Below are positions 45,911-58,348 of a DNA stretch of 64,000 bases, piece after piece. Where the stretch lies: contig NC_134015.1 of NCBI RefSeq assembly GCF_040712315.1, positions 48,887,964 through 48,951,963 on the forward strand, in the 5' to 3' direction. The notes under the pieces are model-generated. The model did not search any database. It saw only the letters and a program-made list of their open reading frames with translations, and was not told where the DNA came from. The position numbers and the translations under genes were made by a program. The stretch is from Castanea sativa (taxonomy: Eukaryota > Streptophyta > Magnoliopsida > Fagales > Fagaceae). How positions within the stretch are numbered: position 1 is the first letter of the stretch; the number at the start of each line of letters is the position of its first letter.

Positions 45911-46078
45911 GGGTTTCAGTTAACTCAATTAGTAAAGTCTCTGATGGTTGAATAAGAGATTTGAGATTCAATTCCCGTCTACACCAAAAACTAATTGATA
46001 TCTTGATCTGATAATAAAAAAATATCACCAAGAACAAATGCTATAAGTTGAAATTTTCTCTTAAAAAAAAAAATTTAC
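45911..46078 (+). mobile_element. tRNA-related SINE, family 2, copy 3
   Basis: Flanked by GTAAAAAAATGT at 45899-45910 and 46079-46090. The box A region is AACTCAATTAGTAAAG and the box B region is GATTCAATTCCC, followed by CTACACCAAAAACTAATTG, GATCTGATAATAAAAAAATA and an A-rich tail. It is the fullest family 2 copy in the window (168 bp). Confidence 0.85.
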
Positions 46079-46215
46079 GTAAAAAAATGTTAAATTTTTC
46101 GTTTGCATATCAATTTTTTAAGGTGATCCGTAGATTTTTTGTATAGATTTTTTTATTTTGGAGCTAAAATATAGTTTAGAAAAAAGAAAAAGAAAAAGTA
46201 TCTTTCATTATCTCT

Positions 46216-46321
46216 CACGTGGTTATCACGTGGAGTAAAAGGGGATCAGGGTCAAGATCGGATGACGTGGATAAGTAGGGGTGGGGGAGAAAGAAGAGAA
46301 AGTGTTAACTGTTAACACGTG
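46216..46321. promoter_or_regulatory. Cluster of three CACGTG (G-box) motifs
   Basis: CACGTG lies at 46216-46221, 46227-46232 and 46316-46321, with GACGTGGA near 46264. G-boxes bind bZIP and bHLH factors. No gene is recognised next to them, so the function is open. Confidence 0.4.
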
Positions 46322-46756
46322 TTACAAATGTCCGTACAGGGTGGGTTCGTTGGGACGAGGAAAATGGTGGGAGAGAATTGAAAGGAAAAGTAAATTAAAG
46401 TCCGCAAATCCTTGTCTTGTCCCAACGAAGTTCGATTTTATCCACTTTGAAGAGTGTGATCGCAAAACAACCCTCCTCTGTTCCATTCAATCACAATCCC
46501 ATGCCACTACTTACTTATTAATTGATTTATTACCTCAATGACCCTTCTTTTTATTTTCTCAAGCAACCATAATTTACTATTAAAATAAAGATTAAATGGA
46601 GTAATGAAATAATTGATTAAAAAAAAAAAAGGAGTAATGAAATAATTGTGGGTTTTTTTTAATAAACATTTTTCGAGTAGTTAATTATTTTCTCGAGTGT
46701 ATGTAGTCTTTCATTCTCATATGCACCAGATTATTATATAGAAAAGTTCTATGAGA

Positions 46757-46934
46757 CATACACAGAGAAGGGAACTGTGTTGCCCATAAACTTGCTAGAA
46801 TGGCTGTTAGAAGTCCTTTTCTTGCTTGGATGGAATATGTTCCTCCTGATGTCCTTGATGTTTACCAACTTGATCTTTTAAGGCTGCAATAATATACTAT
46901 TTACCCCGGTGGGGATTTCTTTCAAAAAAGAAAA
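46757..46934 (+). mobile_element. 5'-truncated LINE insertion (178 bp)
   Basis: Flanked by a perfect 16-bp duplication GAAAAGTTCTATGAGA (46741-46756 and 46935-46950). The plus-strand frame from 46771 reads NCVAHKLARMAVRSPFLAW and on to a stop near 46889, the C-terminal end of the RNase H-like (RVT_3) domain found in plant LINEs. A short 3' UTR with TTTACCCCGGTGGGG and an A-rich end follow. It is the typical product of abortive target-primed reverse transcription. Confidence 0.85.
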
Positions 46935-46985
46935 GAAAAGTTCTATGAGAGTGACATCAAGATGTTGGTCAGAGCAAAAAGTTTC

Positions 46986-47117
46986 GGACCCAAAATGTGG
47001 TTGTTTCTATCTTTGTATAAAAATGTCATTGCTAAGAAAAGTGTAGATGATGACCCAAAATGTGGTTGTTTCTATCTTTGTATAAAAATGTCAATGCTAA
47101 GAAAAGTGTAGATGATA
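46986..47117. repeat. Tandem duplication of about 66 bp
   Basis: GACCCAAAATGTGGTTG to AAGAAAAGTGTAGATGAT occurs twice head to tail with a single difference (CATTGC against CAATGC), so it is recent. Confidence 0.9.
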
Positions 47118-48430
47118 GGCATGAAATAGTAGTTCAATTGATTAGAATTTAGATTGCGGAATCTTTATTCAAACTCCATGTTGATTAATTACCCACAAAC
47201 CCATCTCTACTCCACCGCAATGAGAGATAATTCCATGGCGTATCTACTCATACATGGTACTCCTACATAGTTATAATTATACAAGAAGGAAAATAAAAGA
47301 CATTATGATAACATCATCGTTATTTTATCAAACCTTGGACTGTTCTTGAAACCAAACACATCAAGCTTTTTTTCTTTTTCTTTTTCCTTTTGTGAAGTTA
47401 AATCAAGCATTTGATCCCCTTTAAATGGTTAGATTGGACTTCACCTTTAACAAGGGTTCATTTATCCCTTATTGCTTAACTATTTAGAATAAACAAACAA
47501 AACGAAAAAAAAAAAAAAAAAAGGAAAAGGTGTCTACAAATATGACATATGAATTTTGGACATGATTGTCAATTTAGTTACTACTTTTTGATTTGAACAA
47601 CTTAACCTATAAAATTAAGTTTATGAAAAACTAACCATTGGTTTATTATTTCCTAATATTAAAGTCTAAGAAATTTAATCATGCAATGTGTATGTAGTTT
47701 ATAATATATCATTAATAATTTTGAATCACAATGTGACATATAATCACCTATAACTAGATTCTCAAAAAAAAAAAAATCTACCTATAATTAAGAGCTAGTT
47801 TGGCCTCATTAAACTAAGAGAGTCAATCTCGTACTAGAGGTTGTACCGGTTTGACCAGTGGAATGGTATATTTCGGTACCAATCAATACTGGTGTACCGT
47901 TTCGGGTTTATCGTTATTTTTTATATTTAAAAATATGTGTGTGTGTGTGTGTGTGTATTATAATAAATATAAAAGTTTACCATTAAACATTACCTCAATC
48001 CAGAACAAATTATTCATGGATTTAGATTTTAGCATCAATTAAAAGAAAAAAAATCACAATATAAAAAATAGAAAGCTTAATTGTTTATTGCATACTAAGA
48101 AAAAAAATAATATTAATAAGTTACCATTCTGCCCTTACAAAAATTCAAAAATTACAACACTATAAAAATAAAATAAAAAAACTTTTTTTTCTGTACCGCC
48201 AGAAATTGGCTAGTATGGCCGGTATTTAAACCGGTACAAAACGTTAGCATTTTGATACCGGTATACGTACCAGTACAGTATCAACTACACTGCATTAAAC
48301 ATATCACGCATGACTCACAAGGCAATAGAATTATGTGAGACAATTAAAAAAAAAGTGCATAAAGAGAGAGAGAGAACATCCTTGATAGTCACCAATTAGA
48401 TTGAGCTAACTAGTGATAGTGGAGCCCCTC
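47118..48430. other. AT-rich spacer with a GTACCGGT-rich repeat
   Basis: 47830-48290 contains mirrored words (GTACCGGTTTGACC, GGTACCAATCAATACTGG on the left; GGCCGGTATTTAAACCGGTAC, ATACCGGTATACGTACC on the right) around an AT-rich core with a TG microsatellite at 47936-47957. It looks like a decayed inverted-repeat transposon. A second tRNA-like trace (AGTTCAATTGATTAGAAT) lies near 47130. No gene. Confidence 0.4.
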
Positions 48431-48433
48431 TAA

Positions 48434-49669
48434 GAGCATCAGCAGTGAGTGTGGTATATGCCAAATATAAGGTGCATTTGGCATTTAGACTCAAAAACTG
48501 CTCAGCAATGAAAATGGCAAATTGGCAAAGGCCAAAATTTTTTTGCCATATAGCTACAGTACCATCGTAAATGTAAGATGGTACTGTAGCTAAATGGGAT
48601 AAAAAAATATAATTTTTTAATGCCCTCCTCCTATTTATTTACCCGGGAATTTCTCTCTCCTCTCTCATTCTTTCTTTTTTTTTTTCTCTCTCTTCCTTCT
48701 CTCTTTCTCATTTGCTCTCTACTCTCTTCAAACCCAAGACTCTCTCTGATGACCCTCTCTCTCGCCGATGACCCTCTCTCTCTGATAGTGATTTCGACGA
48801 GGCATCGGTGCTCCGATCCCTTTACCGATTCACTCAACCGACGAGGCATCGGTGCTCTGATGACCCTCTTCAAACCGACATTCTTGCATGTGTAGATGAC
48901 CCTCTCTCTTCAAACCGACAAAATCAACTTCCTTCAAGCTTCCCAGTGGCGAATCTGCTTCCTTCAAGCTTCAACAAAATCGAGCTACCCAGTGGCGGTT
49001 GGGTTGCGTGGTTTGTGTGGGTCAGGTGGGTTGTGATTTGTGTGGGAGTGGGTTTCTGGCGGCGGTGGGTTTGTGACTGATGTGGGCATGGGTCAAGTGG
49101 TGCAGCGGCGGCATGGGTTTCTTGTTTTGATTTGGATCGGAGATCGGAGATCAGTGAGTGATTTGGGTTTTTACTGGTGGAGATCGGCGAGTTGTGTGGG
49201 TTTTTGGCGGTGGTGGGTTTGTGACTGATGTGGGCGTGGGTCAGTGGTGCAACGGCGGCGTGGGTCGGTAAGTGGGTTTTCGGTTTTAATTTTGATTTTT
49301 GATTTAGATTTAGAACGATGGTTTCTAGTTTGTGAATGATTTTTGGTTTCTGGTTTCTGGGTAGTGTGACTGAGAAGGTGGATGGTGGACGGTGGACGGT
49401 GGACGGTGGTGGTGTGACTGAGAGAAGGTGGACGGTGGTGGTGGTGTGACTGAGAGAAGGTGGATGGTGGTGGTGGTGTAACTGAAAGAAGTTTGACAGA
49501 GTAATTGAGAAATATTTTTATATTATTATTTTTATATTATTTTAATGTGTAGTATGGTAAAATAGAAGATTGGATGTTGAGGAATTGTAAAATTGTATTG
49601 TATAATTGATAAAGTAACTTTTTGAATGGTAAAATAGGATAGAATTAGGAAAAATGAATATGGATGCTC
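48434..49669. mobile_element. PIF/Harbinger-type non-autonomous element (1236 bp) with GC-rich cargo
   Basis: TAA duplications lie at 48431-48433 and 49670-49672. Ends are GAGCATCAGCAGTGAGTG and, inverted, GAGCATCCATATTCAT. Inside, near the left end, is a hairpin around GCTACAGTACCATC. The middle is a CT-rich tract followed by a GC-rich, protein-coding-like stretch (about 48740-49300). Then come short repeats with GGTGGACGGTGGTGG and GTGACTGAGAGAAGG near 49376-49490. Its composition differs sharply from the AT-rich surroundings, which suggests captured sequence. No transposase was recognised. Confidence 0.72.
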
Positions 49670-49672
49670 TAA

Positions 49673-50557
49673 GAGCCCATGTGTGTCATGCTAGGAACCT
49701 AAAATCCAAGTTGGTGCTTGAAATCTTGACCCTAACTCAAAAGTACTATGTCTCACTTGTTTGCCATCTATATGAATTTTTAACTAAAACTTTAACATAA
49801 TTAACTCTCTAAACCTCGATAAATTATATGGTATTTATGGTGTACTACATTATTTGTCCACCATTTCACTCAATTTATGATAAAAAAAAATTTAACAAAA
49901 ACTAACTTCCTTGTTAGACTAACTCGGTAATTTTAAGTAGGTGATAATTTTTTAATAGAATAGTAGACAAGTAACGTGATCCACAATAATTTCTCCAAAA
50001 ACTCACAACTTAATAGGATTTACCTTTAGATGCATACCAAAGTGTTTCCTGTCAGATTGGTAAAGAATTGGTGTCACAAGTTGTCATACACGCCTAGTGC
50101 AGGTTCTTAGACAATCTAGGGTTTGTTGGACTTTTCCTCAAAGACAAGTGAGAAGGAAGATGAATGCCGTAGAAGGTGATTAGATACGACCACCCTCTCA
50201 CCTGAGTAAAGCAATGACCACAATATATACCTCCACCCTAAAACAATGTTTAATATATATATATATATATATAATATACTAAGTTGACATTTACATCAAA
50301 ATCTAAATACAATATTTATAAAAACTAATTATGTGTATAAAACTACCATAATAATAAGTATATATTATATTTTAGGTGACATCGTACAAATGTTTTTAAT
50401 ACTACTTTTGGAAGAAAGTTCAAAAATATCCTATGATTATATCCTCGTGATAAATTAAATTAAATTCTTATAAATATGTCACTTTGAATATTATATTTTC
50501 GTTTATGTGCTAAATAAAACCTTATATTATATTTGCATTTGTGTGCTAAAGAAAACC
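49673..50557. other. AT-rich spacer
   Basis: Nothing recognised apart from a TA run near 50253-50273. Confidence 0.5.
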
Positions 50558-50964
50558 TTAGAGCATTAGCATTGGGGGTGTTACACCGCTCCAAATTGTA
50601 ATTTTAGAACGTCCAGTAGCCCCCAAAATCATGTTTATTTTTTTACTATTATTTTTTGTTGTTGAGAAAATCATGTTTATTTGGATAGGTACAACTTTGC
50701 TATAATTACTTCTTAATTTTAGAAGTTATCGTAGCAGCTGTTACTTCTTTTTCTATTACTTTTTTTTTTGTTCTCTCTCAACCTCTCTCACTCTCTCTTC
50801 TATATCTTGTGCCTCTCTCTCTTCATCAGAACACCATATCAAAGCAAGCCATCAGAGCACCAATAGATTGGGTCACCTTTATTGGATCAGTTCACCGGAT
50901 CAACCACTTTAGTGGTTTTAGACCAAGAGAAAGAGATAAATAGATTTGGGGAGAGAGAGAGCAA

Positions 50965-51350
50965 AGTTTGTCTCCAAACTAGTTTAGAGAGAAACCCTAC
51001 AAACTCATCATATATATTTATATTGAGTGTGAATTTTGAAAATTTAACTGTTAGATTGCATGTTCTTATTACATGCATAATGCTTACAAAATTTCAAGAA
51101 AATCAAAAATCAATTGCTATGTCATCAAATAAATATTATAATTTCAAGATTTTGTAATCTAAAGTTGTATATAAAAATTAAGTTAATTGATCAAATAGTA
51201 AATAATATCCGATTTGAACGAAATTTGATATGTATGTTAAGAACGTAAGGAACATGAAATTCAACGGTTAGATTTTCAAAATTCACACTCAAAAAAGAAA
51301 TATATTAGAAGTTTGAAGAGTTTCTCTCCAAACTAGTTTGGAGAGAAACT
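50965..51350. mobile_element. Foldback MITE with self-complementary ends
   Basis: Both ends carry the palindrome-like TCTCCAAACTAGTTT(G/A)GAGAGAAAC, and longer arms match inversely (GTGTGAATTTTGAAAATTTAAC on the left, with its complement near 51262-51292). Superfamily uncertain. Confidence 0.6.
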
Positions 51351-51380
51351 TTATTCAGAGAGAGAGAGAGAGAGAAATTA

Positions 51381-51728
51381 CTCCCTCCGTCCTATTTTTT
51401 TTGTCCTGTTTGAAAAAACAAACTTTTTAAGAGAATATCATTTATTGTCTTGTCTGCCTTATAGAAATGAATAAACTTACACAACTACCCTTAAATAAAT
51501 TTATTAGTTTTTTTTAATGAGTTATTCTTAATAAAGCAACTAAAAAGGTGCCCCAATTAGATTGATTTTTTTAAATATTTGTTAGTTTTCTTTTCAAATA
51601 GTTTTGAAAATAAAGTAGGGATATAATAGGAACATTAGTAAATTAATGACTTTTATTTCTAAAAACAAGACAATATTTTGGGATATCCTAAAATGGAATA
51701 GAGGACAAACAAACTCAGACGGAGAGAG
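51381..51728. mobile_element. Stowaway (Tc1/mariner-type) MITE, 348 bp
   Basis: Flanked by TA (51379-51380 and 51729-51730). Terminal inverted repeats are CTCCCTCCGTCC and, from the other side, CTCTCTCCGTCTG. These ends and the TA target define Stowaway elements. Confidence 0.85.
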
Positions 51729-51979
51729 TAATAGATAAATGAGATGTTTGGTGAATTGTAAAGTTGTATTATAAAATAAATAAAATAGTTTTTTAGAGTA
51801 AAAAATGAAAAAAAATCATATACTAATGCTCTTAGATACAATTGTACTATACTATATAAAGTGATAAATTTGAAATTATGATGTTTAATTTGTCTATAAT
51901 ATTTTTTTTTCAATTTTTTTTGTATTTTTAAATTTATTCTTAAAAAAATAATCAAACAATTATGTGGGGGCAAGACTAA

Positions 51980-53660
51980 GGGTCCGTTTGGTTGGAGGAG
52001 TGGAAAAGTGAGAGGATGGAAAATTGTGAGAGGATGGAAAAGTGGAATGATAGAAAAATATTTGGTTTTTCCTCTTGTATGTTTGGTTGGAGGGGTGAAA
52101 AAATAGAAGAGTGGATAACTCTTTTGTTTGGTTGGAGAGAAAAATTGAAGGATGGAAAATGTAATTTATATAAATTGACTATTATACCCTTGTTACATAA
52201 TATGTGAGGGGTAGGTGAGAGGGCATTTGTATAAAATGGATTTCTCATCACTTTTCCCTCCTCATTTTCCTCCCAATTTGGGATAATAAAAAAAGTGGGT
52301 CCAGGGGGGAAAACTTTCTCCCATCTTTTCTGTCTCTTCTATTTTCCTTCTTTAATCAAACAGTAAAAAAAAACATTTTTCATCATATTTTCCTCTTCCT
52401 ATTTTCTATCCTCTCTATTTTCATCCCAACCAAACATTCCCTAACTATAATTTTGTAAAAAGAAAGTTGTTAAAGATAAGATAGAGAGTGAGTGTAAGAT
52501 AGAGGGTGGAAAACTCTTTTGTTTGGTTGGAGAGAAAAATTGAAGGATGGAAAATGTAATTTACATAAATTGATTATTATACCCTTATTACATAATATGT
52601 GAGGGGTAAGTGAGAGGGTATTTGTGTAAAATGGATTTCTTATCACTTTTTCTTTTTCATTTCCCTCCTAATTTGGGATAATAAAAAAAAGTGGGTCCAG
52701 GATGTAAAACTTTCTCTCATCTTTTCTGTCTCTCCTATTTTCCTTCCTTAATCAAACAGTAAAAAATAACATTTTTCATCATATTTTCCTCTTCTTATTT
52801 TCTATCATCTCTATTTTCATCTCAACCAAACATTCCTTAACGATAATTTTGTAAAAAGAAAGTTGTTAAAGATAAGATAGAGAGTGTGTGTAAGATAGAG
52901 GGTGGAAAACTCTTTTGTTTGGTTGGAGAAAAAAATTGAAGGATGGAAAATGTAATTTATATAAATTGACTATTATACCCTTGTTACATAATATGTGAGA
53001 AGTAGGTGAGAGGGTATTTGTGTAAAATGGATTTCTCATCACTTTTTCCTTTTCATTTTCCTCACAATTTGGGATAATAAAAAAAGTGGGTCCAAGAGAG
53101 AAAACTTTCTCTCCTCTTTTCTGTCTCCCCTATTTTCTTTCCTTAATCAAACAATAAAAAACAGTACTTTTCATCCTATTTTCCTCTTCCTATTTTCTAT
53201 CTTCCCTATTTTCATCCCAACCAAACACCCAACGGTAATTTTGTAAAAAGAAAGTTGTTAAAGATAAGATAGAGAGTGTGTGTAACATAGATGGTAGAAA
53301 ACTCTTTTGTTTGGTTGGAGAGAAAAATTGAAGGATGAAAAATGTAATTTATATAAATTGACTATTATACTCTTGTTACATAATATATGAGGGGTAGGTG
53401 AGAGAGTATTTGTGTAAAATGAATTTTTTATCACTTTTCCCTCTTCATTTTCCTCCCAATTTGGGATAATTAAAAAAAAAAAAAGGTTTAAGAGGGAAAA
53501 CTTTCTCCCCTCTTTTCTGTCCCTCCTATTTTCCTTCTTTAATCAAACAGTAAAAACCAATATTTTTCATTCTATTTTCCCCTTCCTATTTTTTATCCTC
53601 CTTATATTCCTCCCAATCAAACACTCCCTAACGGTAATTTTGTAAAAAGAAAGTTGTTAA
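51980..53660. repeat. MITE-derived tandem array, unit about 395 bp, four copies
   Basis: AGTTGTTAAA recurs at 52465, 52861, 53253 and 53652 (392-399 bp apart). Each unit holds the body of a GGGTCCGTTTGG-ended MITE plus about 60-80 bp of flanking DNA (GTAATTTTGTAAAAAGAAAG, GATAAGATAGAGAGTG). Only the first unit has the full left end, at 51980 after TAA (51977-51979). The last MITE end is at 53628, followed by TAA. The right end reads, inverted, GGGAGTGTTTGATTGGGAGG. This is a single insertion that was later amplified together with its flank. Confidence 0.85.
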
Positions 53661-53796
53661 AAACAAGATTGAGGGTGTGTGTAATAATTCGATGAGATAA
53701 GAGACTCCAAAATGTGAACACGCTAAAGCTAAATGCATACATATCCACTTGAGAGTTGAGAGAGAGGGAGTGTTGACAGCTAGGAATTGCTGCGGT

Positions 53797-53817
53797 CGGA
53801 CAGCACCGTGCTGTCCG
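53797..53817. repeat. Perfect 10-bp-stem palindrome
   Basis: CGGACAGCAC, one C, then its exact reverse complement. GC-rich against AT-rich flanks. Purpose unknown; it may be a transposon remnant. Confidence 0.7.
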
Positions 53818-53969
53818 GATCCCGCTTGCCCAGTTATCAACTTTTCATTACTTTCATTATTTATCTCTCTCTCTATTTGAATTTTTGTTTTATTCTTTTA
53901 TTAATTGTTATAGACTTTGGGTTTGAGGGTTCAAATTCAATGTCTCCAAAAAGTACAAAAAAAAAATAA

Positions 53970-56729
53970 ATAATAATAATAATAAATAATAGTGAAAAAT
54001 TCTTTCACGTTTGTTGGGAAAACCAAATTCGTACCTTAACTTTACCTAGCTGTCACTTACTATCACACAGCTCATCTTATCCACTTCAAATTTTTTTATT
54101 ATTATTTTAATTTAATATTATTATCCACTTCACTCTATTACCCCTACTGTTCTTATCTATTTACATTTTTATAATTTATAGCATCTTCCTTTCGAGGGCT
54201 TTGGTATATTCCTTTTTTTGGGCCAAAGTTAAGGCTAACCTAATTAAGAAACGTATATTCTATAGCTTATCCATAAAGTAGCACACATTTTAAATATATT
54301 TTTTTATGAATTAAAATATTTGATCTACTTGATTTTTTTCTTATTAAACTAATTTGAAAAAAAGCTGCTTTGGAACTTATCTTTTGATGTTAGGCTTACA
54401 ACTTGCAATGCACATTAACAACATTCGTGTGCAAATCTCTTTAAAAGTTTCTTACCTAGGAAATTCTTTGGAAATTTTTTTAGAAACGGAAAAATGATAA
54501 AACAGTTTATATTTTTGAAATCAAAGACACGTTTGATTAGATGAAATTAAAAATATAGTTTTTTGAAGAAAAAAATTAGAAAATTCTAAAATATGTTATT
54601 ATTCAGATTTGAACTCTAATGCTAACTCATTAAATAAGACAGATTCATTAAATTAAATGTGTGTTTTCATTAACTTTTGAAAATTAGAACCTGAAAACAG
54701 TCTTTTGCATATTTTCAGTTTCCTTTACAAATTGAGTTTTGAAAATAGTTTTGTTTTTTGTCCATTTTGAGTTACCTAACAAGTTTTTTAGTCTCAAAAT
54801 TAGAAAATTATTTTTGGAAACAAAAAATAAGGGGAAAAACAGTTACCAAACATACCTAAAGAAAATTGTTTTTTCTTTATATTCCCAAAAACAAGTTTTT
54901 GAAAATAGAAAACAAAAACTGTTACCAAACATATCCTTAATTTTTTGACAAATTTTTTTATATTTTCTGCAAAAGTAGTGTCAAGATTTTTCTAATATAG
55001 TTTATTAATAATTGTTTGAAAAACATTTGTTAATATCACGCAGATGATCTATTTATTTTTTAAACAAACGGTTTCTTAAAAAACATATTTCATATATATT
55101 TTTTTTTGGTGTATGATAGGATGAAACACGTTTTATGTGGTCAACGAAAAAAACCCAATAACGAGGAAAACATTTCCTATTTTTTTAAGAACAGACAAAC
55201 TTTTTTGAAACGTCACATACTCACCTTCATTGTCACACCCCCAATTATGTTAAAAAGCTAGGTGTGGTGATTGTAAATTATATGCTATAATGTACTAATA
55301 TTTAAAGAAAGAAACAAACATTATCACTATTTGATATAACGTAGCTATCAATGTTATTGTTAAACCGTCAAGTTAAGAAACAGAAACCATGATAAACTTG
55401 TGAACGTCATGAATTGATGAGCTTTTCAGTTATATATAGTGTTTTTTCCCGAGGAATATTGTCGAGTATAAATGCGGAAAAATGGTGAATTCCTTTTTAA
55501 AATTTGCAATTTGTAAATGTTTGATGTATTATTAATATTGTCATTGTCATTGACATGAGACATGACATAGTAATTTCCTTTTATAATTTGTTATAAAACA
55601 CATAATATTCTTAATAATAAATACTATTCCGTTTTTGAAGGAGTTGTTTGAATAATAAAGTGTCTCCATGCATAAAGCATTACCATTCAAAGGGTCACTG
55701 ATAGTGATGGCGTGCGCATGGTCTAGCTAGAATTTCCTATCATGTGCTAATAAATTAATATACCAATATTATAAGATACCTAGCTATATCTCTTTCCAAA
55801 AAAAAAATCTATACACTTTTCTTCACTATTGCAGATCAAAGATATATATTTCTCTCCCCCCCCCCCCCCCCAAAAAGATAAAATATACATAGGCTTGAGC
55901 TAGGGTTAGGTAAGAGTAATATAATAAAAAAAAAAGTTTAAAAGAAAAACTTGTTGTGTATTTGTATTAGTTTAATTTCTTGTTAGTTTGTTTTATTAAT
56001 TTTTTTTATACGATACCATTTCAACTTTTGACATCCACTCCACGATAATTACTCTTTATTATCAGTTCTAAAATACCAATTGATTTTGAGTGTATGCAGG
56101 TTTAAACTCTGTATCTTTTATTCAATAATTAAAAATTTGACTAGTTAAATTATCTAGAGTCCACTTACTTAAAAAATAAGTTGAGTAAAAATTTGACTAT
56201 ACCTATGAAGAAAATAATAATAAGTTATACATTCGTAACCGAGTCAAATATAAAAATACTACAGCTACTACAAATTTTACTATATAAATCTTATAGATTG
56301 ATATGTCAATTTTTGAATTAAAAATTGTATTTATTATATCATTTATGTGATATCAACAATATTTATTATCATATCAATTTGTAGTTGTTAACCAAATCAG
56401 CTAAGGCCTAAGGGAAAAAAAAGAAGTAAAAAACTAATTAACCTAAACACATCCATAGGAGGGCTAATAATCTCTGCCTATTCGTATTTGACCAAAAGTT
56501 TGTTGACTATCCAATTAAATATATATACGTAGGAATACACTAACAAATAGCAATTAAAAAAGTAAAATATTGGAGGATAACGTTATTTAATTATAAAACT
56601 CATCTCACCATTTAAAATATTAGGTAAATTAGGTTAAGCCAACCACCCTCATCACACCACGAGTTTTCTCATAATTTCCTCTTATAGCTAAACAAAATTA
56701 CACTAATTCAGCAACACTTAACTTTACAT

Positions 56730-56804
<75 letters not shown>

Positions 56805-58296
56805 TTTTTAACTTTACATTCTCTAGCCTAACTTTTAACTACAATAGGCCCTTCCTAAAAAATAAAAAAATACAACAACAATCTTGTAACTAAATTAGTT
56901 AGTATTTGTTGGCATTTTCAATAGTAATATTCATTATTCAAATTCTCATTTTCCAATGATTAAAAAAAAAAACATTATCTTCTACATTTGTCCGTAAAAT
57001 TATGCCCATTACGTTTCCATAACATCTTGTTACTTTGAACCCAAAAGTAGTAACAAACAATAAATGTTGCCTGAATTTGCTTACTGTCTACTTTTATATA
57101 CTAAAACATGCAAAATATAAGTAATTTATCTTCGATCATACCCATATTGATTCTTTCTTATCTAATTATCCACGAAAGTGTATTGATTCCATTTTACATA
57201 GTTGACTTTTAAAACATATATTTAATAAGATTTGTATCTATATAGATTGTAAATAGATTTGAATGTGTTACTATCAAACCAAAAGAAAATGTTAGAGATA
57301 TAATTTTTTTTACACAAACTTTTATAAACTGATGATGTGATGAATGATTATTGGTAAATAAAAAAATGATGTTATTAGTTTAAAATAAAAAAATGATGTT
57401 ATTGGTAAACCTAGATGAGAACTACTAAGAAATTGGCTACAACAACAATTTGTAAAAATGTTGTAAAATAGTTTGTAACTGCAGCATTATTTCAAATCAA
57501 AACACTATCTTAGATTAGATTTCACCATGTATATCACATGTAAGGTATTGATTTAAATTATTAATACAATGACAAAATAAAATTTAATCATTTCAAAATT
57601 AATAGATAAGATATTTTTTTATTGTGTTTAGATAAAATATTAAGAATTATTCAATGTAATTATCTTAATAATTCTAAAGGATTTTAAATTTAATCCAATG
57701 TTTCAAACCTAAATTCCTTATTTGATGAAAAAAGTTTTATTAGTTGAATTGATCAAATGGTCTTGTTAATAGGTACACTTAGAGTAATTGTTAAATAAAT
57801 CATGTTAAGAAAGTCTTGACCATAATTTTACAGAAAATAGAAAAAATTGTAAAAAAATTTAATTATTATTTTTTAATAAATTTTTTTAACAATATATTCT
57901 AATGTTCTTAAAAAATTCGTTAACTTGCCTCAAAATCGAAATTCACAAACACATTAGAGTGGTAACGAGATTCAAAGACATAACTTTTCAAGTCTTGAAG
58001 ACATGCTTATAGTCCATTATTCCAAGATTAAAGACAAAGACCAATTAAACAATGGACACAAGTCAAGGCCCCCAACTTAAAAATAAAAAAGAAAAAAGAA
58101 AAAAAGGGCATTATAGTAATTTCAACAAACAAGTTGGGAAAACAAATCCGGAAACTTCTCCGAAACCGAAAAGCCAAAAACTCAAAAAGAAAAAAAAAAA
58201 AGAAAAAAAAGAAAAAACCCAAAAGTATTTGCGGTAAAGCTTATCCCAATTCCCAAACCCTCCCCAATAGAAAATTAGCAAGTAAAACCTTTTCCC

Positions 58297-58348
<52 letters not shown>

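Larger units (their letters stand above)
50561..51831. mobile_element. PIF/Harbinger-type element (1271 bp) with two nested MITEs
   Basis: TTA duplications lie at 50558-50560 and 51832-51834. Ends are GAGCATTAGCATTGGGGG and, inverted, GAGCATTAGTATATGA, similar to the 48434-49669 element. It contains a foldback element at 50965-51350 and a Stowaway-type MITE at 51381-51728. Without them about 530 bp remain. No transposase. Confidence 0.75.

Noticed and set aside
48620..48895. Ser/Leu-rich 91-codon frame
   Set aside because: Low-complexity CT tract and short repeats inside a transposon, without codon or domain evidence of a protein.
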